Source: Prostheceraeus crozeri (taxonomy: Eukaryota > Platyhelminthes > Polycladida > Euryleptidae). From it: DNA of 64,000 bases. Below are positions 49,793 through 60,456 of the stretch, piece by piece. The translations under genes and the position numbers were made by a program. The notes under the pieces are model-generated. The model was given only the letters and a program-made list of their open reading frames with translations. It made no database searches and was not told where the DNA came from. The number at the start of each line of letters is the position of its first letter. The stretch's first letter is position 1. The DNA lies in assembly GCA_907163375.1 (NCBI GenBank), contig CAJQUW010007828.1, positions 248,001 to 312,000 on the forward strand, in the 5' to 3' direction.

Positions 49793-49876
49793 AGTTCATC
49801 AGCAGGAACTCGAACAAGGATTCGTGTTTTGGCCCCTGATTCCTGAACGCTCAGACCTGTTCGAGTGAGGCCCTGC
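49793..49876 (-). ncRNA. Structured retroelement tail, copy d
   Basis: Minus-strand helix ggcctc with ggggcc (49867-49872 and 49831-49836, 30-nt loop, one G-U pair), then caaaac, a stem acacgaa/ttcgagt and ttcctgctgatgaactc. No reverse transcriptase is visible upstream on that strand, so it is a solo tail like copy b. Confidence 0.55.
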
Positions 49877-50994
49877 ATGCACAGACTCATTACACTAAAT
49901 TTGAGTTTTAATTCAAATGAAACGGAAAATAAAATATACGATGAAAATTAAACATAAATAGAGGAAGCTTTTCAGACTAAAGGAAATGATACAATAAATA
50001 AACAATTAAATTGAAAGTAAATAAATAATTAAAATGATAATGAACTAATAACGCAAGAAATCGATAATAAATGGATGAATAAGACATCAAATTGAAAGAA
50101 AATGCATAATCGAAACTGTTATGGTATTACAAGTAAGAAGAGTTTGTCACAACCGGCAAAAGGACAGTTAGTACGGGAGTATGGAGTCAAGCAATCCGGA
50201 ATCTGGTAATTCATATCAAAGACAATTACCAGGCAGCTTGTTTAGCAGAGGAAAACATAACTCGTTAACATGTAGTCTCTGTTCCAGTAATAATAGTCAG
50301 AGTCAAAAGTTGGTTACTGGCGATAAAGGAGAGGAAGAATAACATGTCAGAAAGTTCAGTGTCAAATATCCTGTCTGAGATCAACTTCATGCCACCACAT
50401 CATTACATTACATTGTAAGTATTACTATCGGGAATGTCTTAAGCTTAAATATGTCAACATCAATAATACTCGAACACAAGTAAAACTATTGAGAAAATTA
50501 ATTTGAGGATCCTTCGCATCGCGTCTTGATTTTCGGATAGCTGTGATAACAAAACATCGGAACTATCCGATAATTTTGATAATGCCATTGAAGTCCTCGT
50601 TGTTTCATCATTGCAATTATTATTGAAACTGCAATCACACGGCATTTCTTGCCCACTTATCTCCAGCGGCCGTCAATGTAAACATCTGAAAAAGGCTTCA
50701 ACAGAGGGATGGAGATTTTACGGAAGTAGTTCATCTGGTCGTACCTTCATAACCAGGAAAATATTTCTTAACAGCTCAACTTCATTCCGGAGGCCTAGAA
50801 AATACAACATCAGAGAATATAAAAAACACTGCAGCAATAAATTATGTTGTAAATAATCTGATTTCAATTTCTAAAGCTCTTATTCCATCCGACTTTCTCA
50901 GCATTATGCTTGTACGTGTGTTTACTGTCATGGTATAGATTCATGGTTGCATGCTGTCGCAACATGGATACGACATTTGAAATACTATCTAATG
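49877..50994. other. Unique spacer
   Basis: AT-rich; frames at 50460-50645 (minus) and 50611-50856 (plus) have no domain. Confidence 0.4.
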
Positions 50995-51055
50995 CAATGA
51001 TTCTCAATCATTTTTCACACCCTTCCGATTATTGGATTTCCTTATAATTACCCCC
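50995..51055 (+). mobile_element. Possible hAT-type left terminus
   Basis: caatgattctcaatcatttt then cacacccttcc resembles the CAGTGGTTCTCAACC start common in hAT MITEs. A run of C at 51052-51059 follows. A complementary-looking right end lies at 57950-57997, beyond the array. Confidence 0.35.
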
Positions 51056-51384
51056 CCCCATATTTGTTCTGTTGAACGTCATGAGTCATTGAAAAACATG
51101 TCACATCTACCTTGAGAAACTTATCAAATTCCCTCATTCGAGGCTTTTGTTCCGCAAGTCATTGCTCAAAATGAGTCTTGGGTTGGATGATTTAGGAGCA
51201 AGGCCCTTATAGAAGACTTTACTGTAGACCTTATAGAGGACGCTTTCTACAGGAAATTGCAATTACATTCTACTCAGCGATGTCGGGACGAGGAGGAGTA
51301 ACTTCTTTGCTTTTGTAGTCCGGCTTGGATGCTGCCGCCATTTGCCTGTTAAATCACATAAGATGTCTCTCTACTGGTGCTGTG
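51056..51384. other. Unique sequence before the 61-bp array
   Basis: No feature recognised. Confidence 0.4.
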
Positions 51385-54300
51385 TCCTTGTGGTAGAGTG
51401 TTCGCTCTGCGTCCGGGAGACCTTGGTTCAATCCCTGGTGCAGTGGCCTTGTGGTAGAGTGTTCGCTCTGCGTCTGGGAGACCTTGGTTCAAACCTTGGT
51501 GCAGTGGCCTTGTGGTAGAGTGTTCGCTCTGCGTCCGGGAGACCTTGGTTCAAACCTTGGTGCAGTGGCCTTGTGGTAGAGTGTTCGCTCTGCGTCTGGG
51601 AGACCTTGGTTCAATCCCTGGTGCAGTGGCCTTGTGGTAGAGTGTTCGCTCTGCGTCCGGGAGACCTTGGTTCAAACCTTGGTTGGTGTGACCTTGTGGT
51701 AGAGTGTTCGCTCTGCGTCCGGGAGACTTGTGTTCAAACCTTGGTGGTGTGGCCTTGTGGTAGAGTGTTCGCTCTGCGTCCGGGAGACCTTGGTTCAAAC
51801 CTTGGTGCAGTGTCCTTGTGGTAGAGTGTTCGCTCTGCGTCCGGGAGACCTTGGTTCAAACCTTGGTGCAGTGGCCTTGTGGTAGAGTGTTCGCTCTGCG
51901 TCCGGGAGACCTTGGTTCAAACCTTGGTGCAGTGGCCTTGTGGTAGAGTGTTCGCTCTGCGTCCGGGAGACCTTGGTTCAAACCTTGGTGGTGTGGCTTG
52001 TGGTAGAGTGTTCGCTCTGCTCCGGGAGACCTTGGTTCAAACCTTGGTGGTGTGGCCTTGTGGTAGAGTGTTCGCTCTGCGTCCGGGAGACCTTGGTTGA
52101 AACCTTAGCGCTGTGGCCTTGTGGTAGAGTGTTCGCTCTGCGTCCGGGAGACCTTGGTTCAAACCTTGGTGGTGTGGCCTTGTCGTAGAGTGTTCGCTCT
52201 GCGTCCGGGAGACCTTGGTTCAATCCCTGGTGCAGTGGCCTTGTGGTAGAGTGTTCGCTCTGCGTCCGGGAGACCTTGGTTCAAACCTTGGTGGTGTGGC
52301 CTTGTGGTAGAGTGTTCGCTCTGCGTCCGGGAGACCTTGGTTCAAACCTTGGCGCTGTGGCCTTGTGGTAGAGTGTTCGCTCTGCGTCGGGAGACCTTGG
52401 TTCAAACCTTGGTGGTGTGGCCTTGTGGTAGAGTGTTCGCTCTGCGTCCGGGGAGACCTTGGTTCAAACCGTGGGGCAGTGGCCCTGTGGTAGAGTGTTC
52501 GCTCTGCGTCCGGGAGACCTTGGTTCAAACCTTGGTGGTGTGGCCTTGTGGTAGAGTGTTCGCTCTGCGTCCGGGAGACCTTGGTTCAAACCTTGGTGGT
52601 GGCCTTGTGGTAGAGTGTTCGCTCTGCGTCCGGGAGACCTTGGTTCAAACCTTGGTGGTGTGGCCTTGTGGTAGAGTGTTCGCTCTGCGTCCGGGAGACC
52701 TTGGTTCAAACCTTGGTGGTGTGGCCTTGTGGTAGAGTGTTCGCTCTGCGTCCGGGAGACCTTGGTTCAAACCTTGGTGGTGTGGCCTTGTGGTAGAGTG
52801 TTCGCTCTGCGTCCGGGAGACCTTGGTTCAAACCTTGGTGCAGTGGCCTTGTGGTAGAGTGTTCGCTCTGCGTCCGGGAGACCTTGGTTCAAACCTTGGT
52901 GGTGTGGCCTTGTGGTAGAGTGTTCGCTCTGCGTCCGGGTGACCTTGGTTCAAACCTTGGTGGTGTGGCCTTGTGGTAGAGTGTTCGCTCTGCGTCCGGG
53001 AGACCTTGGTTCAAACCTTGGTGCAGTGGCCTTGTGGTAGAGTGTTCGCTCTGCGTCCGGGAGTTGTTGGTTCAAACCTTGGTGGTGTGGCCTTGTGGTA
53101 GAGTGTTCGCTCTGCGTCCGGGAGACCTTGGTTCAAACCTTGGTGGTGTGGCCTTGTGGTAGAGTGTTCGCTCTGCGTCCGGGAGACCTTGGTTCAAACC
53201 TTGGCGCTGTGGCCTTGTGGTAGAGTGTTCGCTCTGCGTCCGGGAGACCTTGGTTCAAACCTTGGTGGTGTGGCCTTGTGGTAGAGTGTTCGCTCTGCGT
53301 CCGGGAGACCTTGGTTCAAACCTTGGTGGTGTGGCCTTGTGGTAGAGTGTTCGCTCTGCGTCCGGGAGACCTTGGTTCAAACCTTGGCGCTGTGGCCTTG
53401 TGGTAGAGTGTTCGCTCTGTGTCCGGGAGACCTTGGTTCAAACCTTGGTGCAGTGGCCTTGTGGTAGAGTGTTCGCTCTGCGTCCGGGAGACCTTGGTTC
53501 AAACCTTGGTGCAGTGGCCTTGTGGTAGAGTGTTCGCTCTGCGTCTGGGAGACCTTGGTTCAATCCCTGGTGCAGTGGCCTTGTGGTAGAGTGTTCGCTC
53601 TGCGTCCGGGAGACCGTGGTTCAAACCTTGGTTGGTGTGACCTTGTGGTAGAGTGTTCGCTCTGCGTCCGGGAGACTTGTGTTCAAACCTTGGTGCAGTG
53701 GCCTTGTGGTAGAGTGTTCGCTCTGCATCCGGGAGACCTTGGTTCAAACCTTGGTGCAGTGTCCTTGTGGTAGAGTGTTCGCTCTGCGTCTGGGAGACCT
53801 TGGTTCAATCCCTGGTGCAGTGGCCTTGTGGTAGAGTGTTCGCTCTGCGTCCGGGAGACCGTGGTTCAAACCTTGGTGGTGTGGCCTTGTGGTAGAGTGT
53901 TCGCTCTGCGTCCGGGAGACCTTGGTTCAAACCTTGGTGGTGTGGCCTTGTGGTAGAGTGTTCGCTCTGCGTCCGGGAGACCTTGGTTCAAACCCTGGTG
54001 GTGTGGCCTTGTGGTAGAGTGTTCGCTCTGCGTCCGGGAGACCTTGGTTCAAACCTTGGTGCAGTGGCCTTGTGGTAGAGTGTTCGCTCTGCGTCAGGGA
54101 GACCTTGGTTCAAACCTTGGTGCAGTGGCCTTGTGGTAGAGTGTTCGCTCTGCGTCCGGGAGACCTTGGTTCAAACCTTGGTGCAGTGGCCTTGTGGTAG
54201 AGTGTTCGCTCTGCGTCCGGGAGACCTTGGTTCAAACCTTGGTGGTGTGGCCTTGTGGTAGAGTGTTCGCTCTGCGTCCGGGAGACCTTGGTTCAAACCT

Positions 54301-57300
54301 TGGTGCTGTGGCCTTGTGTAGAGTGTTCTCTCTGAGTCCCGGAGACCTTGGTTCAAGACTTAGTGCAGTGGCCTTGTGGTAGAGTGTTCGCTCTGCGTCC
54401 GGGAGACCTTGGTTCAAACCTTGGTGCAGTGTCCTTGTGGTAGAGTGTTCGCTCTGCGTCTGGGAGACCTTGGTTCAATCCCTGGTGCAGTGGCCTTGTG
54501 GTAGAGTGTTCGCTCTGCGTCCGGGAGACCGTGGTTCAAAACCTTGGTTGGTGTGACCTTGTGGTAGAGTGTTCGCTCTGCGTCCGGGAGTTGTTGGTTC
54601 AAACCTTGGTGGTGTGGCCTTGTGGTAGAGTGTTCGCTCTGCGTCCGGGAGACCTTGGTTCAAACCTTGGCGCTGTGGCCTTGTGGTAGAGTGTTCGCTC
54701 TGCGTCCGGGAGACCTTGGTTCAAACCTTGGTGGTGTGGCCTTGTGGTAGAGTGTTCGCTCTGCGTCCGGGAGACCTTGGTTCAAACCTTGGTGGTGTGG
54801 CCTTGTGGTAGAGTGTTCGCTCTGCGTCCGGGAGACCTTGGTTCAAACCTTGGTGCAGTGGCCTTGTGGTAGAGTGTTCGCTCTGCGTCCGGGAGACCTT
54901 GGTTCAAACCTTGGTGGTGTGGCCTTGTGGTAGAGTGTTCGCTCTGCGTCCGGGAGACCTTGGTTCAAACCTTGGTGGTGTGGCCTTGTGGTAGAGTGTT
55001 CGCTCTGCGTCCGGGAGACCTTGGTTCAAACCTTGGTGCAGTGGCCTTGTGGTAGAGTGTTCGCTCTGCGTCCGGGAGTTGTTGGTTCAAACCTTGGTGG
55101 TGTGGCCTTGTGGTAGAGTGTTCGCTCTGCGTCCGGGAGACCTTGGTTCAAACCTTGGTGGTGTGGCCTTGTGGTAGAGTGTTCGCTCTGCGTCCGGGAG
55201 ACCTTGGTTCAAACCTTGGCGCTGTGGCCTTGTGGTAGAGTGTTCGCTCTGCGTCCGGGAGACCTTGGTTCAAACCTTGGTGGTGTGGCCTTGTGGTAGA
55301 GTGTTCGCTCTGCGTCCGGGAGACCTTGGTTCAAACCTTGGTGGTGTGGCCTTGTGGTAGAGTGTTCGCTCTGCGTCCGGGAGACCTTGGTTCAAACCTT
55401 GGCGCTGTGGCCTTGTGGTAGAGTGTTCGCTCTGTGTCCGGGAGACCTTGGTTCAAACCTTGGTGCAGTGGCCTTGTGGTAGAGTGTTCGCTCTGCGTCC
55501 GGGAGACCTTGGTTCAAACCTTGGCGCTGTGGCCTTGTGGTAGAGTGTTCGCTCTGCGTCCGGGAGACCTTGGTTCAAACCTTGGTGGTGTGGCCTTGTG
55601 GTAGAGTGTTCGCTCTGCGTCCGGGAGACCTTGGTTCAAACCTTGGTGGTGTGGCCTTGTGGTAGAGTGTTCGCTCTGCGTCCGGGAGACCTTGGTTCAA
55701 TCCCTGGTGCAGTGGCCTTGTGGTAGAGTGTTCGCTCTGCGTCTGGGAGACCTTGGTTCAAACCTTGGTGCAGTGGCCTTGTGGTAGAGTGTTCGCTCTG
55801 CGTCCGGGAGACCTTGGTTCAAACCTTGGTGCAGTGGCCTTGTGGTAGAGTGTTCGCTCTGCGTCCGGGAGACCTTGGTTCAATCCCTGGTGCAGTGGCC
55901 TTGTGGTAGAGTGTTCGCTCTGCGTCCGGGAGACCGTGGTTCAAACCTTGGTTGGTGTGACCTTGTGGTAGAGTGTTCGCTCTGCGTCCGGGAGACTTGT
56001 GTTCAAACCTTGGTGCAGTGGCCTTGTGGTAGAGTGTTCGCTCTGCATCCGGGAGACCTTGGTTCAAACCTTGGTGCAGTGTCCTTGTGGTAGAGTGTTC
56101 GCTCTGCGTCCGGGAGACCTTGGTTCAAACCTTGGTGCAGTGGCCTTGTGGTAGAGTGTTCGCTCTGCGTCCGGGAGACCTTGGTTCAAACCTTGGTGCA
56201 GTGGCCTTGTGGTAGAGTGTTCGCTCTGTGTCCGGGAGACCTTGGTTCAAACCTTGGTGGTGTGGCCTTGTGGTAGAGTGTTCGCTCTGCGTCCGGGAGA
56301 CCTTGGTTCAAACCTTGGTGGTGTGGCCTTGTGGTAGAGTGTTCGCTCTGCGTCCGGGAGACCTTGGTTCAAACCTTAGCGCTGTGGCCTTGTGGTAGAG
56401 TGTTCGCTCTGCGTCCGGGAGACCTTGGTTCAAACCTTGGTGGTGTGGCCTTGTGGTAGAGTGTTCGCTCTGCGTCCGGGAGACCTTGGTTCAATCCCTG
56501 GTGCAGTGGCCTTGTGGTAGAGTGTTCGCTCTGCGTCCGGGAGACCGTGGTTCAAACCTTGGTTGGTGTGACCTTGTGGTAGAGTGTTCGCTCTGCGTCC
56601 GGGAGACCGTGGTTCAAACCTTGGTTGGTGTGACCTTGTGGTAGAGTGTTCGCTCTGCGTCGGGGAGTTGTTGGTTCAAACCTTGGTGGTGTGTCCTTGT
56701 GGTAGAGTGTTCGCTCTGCGTCCGGGAGACCTTGTTTCAAACCTTGGTGCAGTGGCCTTGTGGTAGAGTGTTCGCTCTGTGTCCGGGAGACCTTGGTTCA
56801 ATCCCTGGTGCAGTGGCCTTGTGGTAGTGTTCGCTCTGTGTCCGGGAGACCTTGGTTCAAACCTTGGTGGTGTGGCCTTGTGGTAGTGTTCGCTCTGCGT
56901 CCGGGAGACCTTGGTTCAAACCTTGGTGGTGTGGCCTTGTGGTAGAGTGTTCGCTCTGCGTCCGGGAGACCTTGGTTCAAACCTTGGTGGTGTGGCCTTG
57001 TGGTAGAGTGTTCGCTCTGCGTCCGGGAGACCTTGGTTCAAACCTTGGCGCTGTGGCCTTGTGGTAGAGTGTTCGCTCTGCGTCCGGGAGACCTTGGTTC
57101 AAACCTTGGTGGTGTGGCCTTGTGGTAGAGTGTTCGCTCTGCGTCCGGGAGACCTTGGTTCAAACCTTGGTGGTGTGGCCTTGTGGTAGAGTGTTCGCTC
57201 TGCGTCCGGGAGACCTTGGTTCAAACCTTGGCGCTGTGGCCTTGTGGTAGAGTGTTCGCTCTGCGTCCGGGAGACCTTGGTTCAAACCTTGGTGGTGTGG

Positions 57301-57655
57301 CCTTGTGGTAGAGTGTTCGCTCTGCGTCCGGGAGACCTTGGTTCAAACCTTGGTGGTGTGGCCTTGTGGTAGAGTGTTCGCTCTGCGTTCGGGAGACCTT
57401 GGTTCAAACCTTGGCGCTGTGGCCTTGTGGTAGAGTGTTCGCTCTGCGTCTGGGAGACCTTGGTTCAAACCTTGGTGGTGTGGCCTTGTGGTAGAGTGTT
57501 CGCTCTGCGTCCGGGAGTTGTTGGTTCAAACCTTGGCGCTGTGGCCTTGTGGTAGAGTGTTCGCTCTGCGTCCGGGAGACCTTGGTTCAAACCTTGGCGC
57601 TGTGGCCTTGTGGTAGAGTGTTCGCTCTGCGTCCGGGAGACCTTGGTTCAAACCT
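51385..57655 (+). repeat. 61-bp tRNA-like SINE-head satellite, about 103 copies (A8)
   Basis: Each 61-bp unit contains tggccttgtgg (A-box-like, one mismatch to the consensus) and, 42 nt later, ggttcaaacc or ggttcaatccc (B-box), the spacing of tRNA internal promoters. Variant units (gaccgtggttc, gggagttgttgg, ggagacttgtg, ctctgtgtcc, ggcgctgtgg) recur in the same order, with gggagttgttgg at 53061 and 55074, a distance of 33 units, showing a ~2-kb block duplication. The many open frames on both strands give the same two peptides over and over and are not genes. The last unit runs into a SINE body. Confidence 0.93.
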
Positions 57656-57790
57656 AGGATTTTTAAAACAGGTACACTCTGCATTCTTGTTAAACACTCA
57701 GCACAAAAAGAATGAGAGTGGATTAATAATAACTCGGCCACATGGAAGAGAGGCTCCGTGCCTAATGTGCTTCCGAGTATAAACAAGGTT
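57601..57790 (+). mobile_element. tRNA-derived SINE (head plus body) at the end of the array
   Basis: The last head unit continues, after ggttcaaacctagg, into a body with tttttaaaacaggtac, gcattcttgttaaacac, ctcagcacaaaaagaatg and, at the end, taatgtgcttccgagtataa acaagg. The order (A-rich, GGTAC, then CTCAGCA) resembles a SINE body I know from marine invertebrates. A similar tail (aatgtgcttccgaataaa) recurs at 61891-61916. Confidence 0.7.
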
Positions 57791-57949
57791 CATTTACTTT
57801 GATCCTAATAATATTGCAGACTTTGTTGGAGGGATCCTTGATCTGCGATCTTAGCGACTGAAAAGGGTGATTTCTAAGGTGAGTCACATTAATGCTGCAT
57901 GAATAACCGGTCTAACCTTGGGCCGCTGTGCATGAACCGCAACTAGCAA

Positions 57950-57997
57950 CTCATTGTCCCCAAGGGGGTCCACATGTGCCACGGTTGAGAAACACTG
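57950..57997 (-). mobile_element. hAT-type terminus (CAGTGTTTCTCAACC)
   Basis: The minus strand from 57997 reads cagtgtttctcaaccgtgg then cacatgtggacccccttggg, a close match to the CAGTGGTTCTCAACC ends followed by a GGACCCC word that I associate with many hAT MITEs. No transposase is present. Confidence 0.6.
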
Positions 57998-58625
57998 ATA
58001 TCAGAGAAGCTGACCTATCTAGACAGATTCGTTAAAAGATGAACGAGCGGCATTCTTCAGCATGTATGAGTCATCCTAGTATGGGATCAGCACCGAATAT
58101 TTAAACAATAACTTTGCTACGGAATAACTTAGATAGTGCTTGCAAGATTTCGAAACTACATAAGCGAGAAACCTGATGAAGGAAGAAGACTTCTTGAACT
58201 TGCTAGTTCTACAGAATTTTCGAGGCTTCGAAAACATCCATGTTTGGCAATACAGTAGGGCGAATTTGTAAAGAGTGGGCATGAAAACTTGTTTTTGCTG
58301 ACCTCATCTCCACATCCAGACCATAGTTCTTTATAAAGATGACGCTGTTGCAAGAATGACTCTTGTGTGGTACACCTTCTATCAATTTTAGTGCAATGAT
58401 CAAAATTCGTGCCTTGAGGCGCTCCACATTTGACAGACTATCAGTTCGAAATATGGTTATGTGATGATGTAAATATCACAGTGACTGGTGAGATCAGATG
58501 TCCAGCGCCCACAAATGTCCTACATTATTGCCCTCAAAAATCCATGTCAATGTTAAAATTGAAATTGTCTGATCAGCAATGCTATGAACGCACATGCAGA
58601 TACACGCTGATTGAGATTTCAAAAA
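57998..58625. other. Unique spacer
   Basis: Overlapping short minus frames (58076-58427) and a plus frame (58430-58651) have no domain. Confidence 0.4.
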
Positions 58626-59612
58626 TGTCTTTCACATGCATAGACAGATAAATCATCATTACGGGACACATTGATGTCTTCTGTTTGCCACATTGTACCA
58701 TAGCTCAATTGCGCACAATATCTTTCACATGCATTGATACAGATATCATCATTACGGGACACATTGATGTCTTCTGTTTGCCACATTGTACCATAGCTCA
58801 ATTGCGCACAATATCTTTCACATGCATTGATACAGATATCATCATTACGGGATACAATGTTGCCTTCTGTTTGCCACATTGTACCATAGCTCAATTGCGT
58901 ACAATATCTTTCACATGCATTGATACAGATATCATCATTACGGGATACAATGTTGCCTTCTGTTTGCCACATTGTACCATAGCTCTCAAATTGCGTAACA
59001 ATATCTTTCACATGCATTGATACAGATATCATCATTACGGGATACTATGTTGCCTTCTGTTTGCCACATTGTACCATAGCTCAATTGCGCACAATATCTT
59101 TCACATGCATTGATACAGATATCATCATTACGGGATACAATGTTGCCTTCTGTTTGCCACATTGTACCATAGCTCAATTGCGCACAATATCTTTCACATG
59201 CATTGATACAGATATCATCATTACGGGATACAATGTTGCCTTCTGTTTGCCACATTGTACCATAGCTCAATTGCGTACAATATCTTTCACATGCATTGAT
59301 ACAGATATCATCATTACGGGATACAATGTTGCCTTCTGTTTGCCACATTGTACCATAGCTCAATTGCGCACAATATCTTTCACATGCATTGATACAGATA
59401 TCATCATTACGGGATACAATGTTGCCTTCTGTTTGCCACATTGTACCATAGCTCAATTGCGCACAATATCTTTCACATGCATTGATACAGATATCATCAT
59501 TACGGGATACAATGTTGCCTTCTGTTTGCCACATTGTACCATAGCTCAATTGCGCACAATATCTTTCACATGCATTGATACAGATATCATCATTACGGGA
59601 TACAATGTTGTA
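58626..59612. repeat. 93-bp minisatellite, about 10.7 copies (A9)
   Basis: The 93-bp unit starts tttcacatgcattgatac and contains taccatagctcaattgcg. Early units carry gggacacattgatgtc where later ones have gggatacaatgttgcc, so the array grew from the left. 93 is a multiple of 3 and the unit has no stops in one frame on each strand, giving mirror ORFs (59061-59633 plus, 58986-59648 minus). They are not genes. Confidence 0.96.
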
Positions 59613-60420
59613 GACTTTACCGTCCAGCCATGAGATTTTATCTAACATAGAAATTGTTTTCCATTACTTTTAACATTAGAAATCAGTGATATTTGATGCT
59701 TACCGTCCAGCAGTGGAGGTCATTTTACTGAATCCCATAGCATTTTAACAATAGGAGAAAATAGTTCAGAGTACATACGTACTAAAGCACACAAGTACTC
59801 TGGTATAGTGCCAACTGGGACATTATGGTCACAATACCTGTGGATGAGTGCTTTCAACGTCCTAAAAGTTTGAACAATAATAAAGACAAGGTTCCAATTT
59901 GCCACTGACATGAGTTTCCGAAATTACAGGCATTTTTACATTTTTCAGAAATAACTGGAGTTGAAATATCGAAGCGCCATTGACCAGTTGGTAGGGAAAT
60001 ATATATATTTCTCTGTTTGATAGAAGTCTATAGGCAAACAAGTCGTTAGTCACTTTTGAGTAACTTTTCTCATGTTTGAGCCGATGAGATGTCAAAACCC
60101 TTTCACAAAAATTCATTGTATCCTGTTGAATGCAGAATTGTGAATTTGCCAAATTTATCCATTATGCTATTATTTTTCACTTGCACAATGTATTTATTCT
60201 ATGAGGAATGAAGAATTCAAGCTCTGTGTGCAATAAATGAATCTATGGAAAATTAAAATTTGAATTGGCTAACCATCCAGCAATGAAAGTCATAGCTTCT
60301 GAGAGAAGTCTACAGCAATAACACTACGACACTTGAATATGTGCATCAATGTCTTATTGCTATGTACGAGTCCGCTGAAGGACTCTTCTCCGTGTCGTGG
60401 TCATTCGTTGTTGCCTTATT
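59613..60420. other. Unique spacer
   Basis: The word taccgtccag occurs twice (59618 and 59700). No gene is recognised. Confidence 0.4.
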
Positions 60421-60456
60421 TTTTCCACATTGTACCATAGCTAAATAACGCACAAT
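60421..60456 (+). repeat. Solitary relict of the 93-bp unit
   Basis: ccacattgtaccatagctaa then ataacgcacaataa matches the middle of the A9 unit with about three differences, about 800 bp beyond the array. Confidence 0.8.

Noticed and set aside
51385-57655. A cluster of true tRNA genes
   Set aside because: Only A- and B-box-like parts at tRNA spacing; the 61-bp unit is too short for an acceptor stem and the T-stem does not pair well.
51550-57786. ORFs of 60-143 codons on both strands of array A8
   Set aside because: Mirror products of the 61-bp tRNA-like unit; frames shift between units and carry no domain.
58619-59648. Paired ORFs on both strands over array A9
   Set aside because: 93-bp stop-free units give open frames on both strands; no domain.
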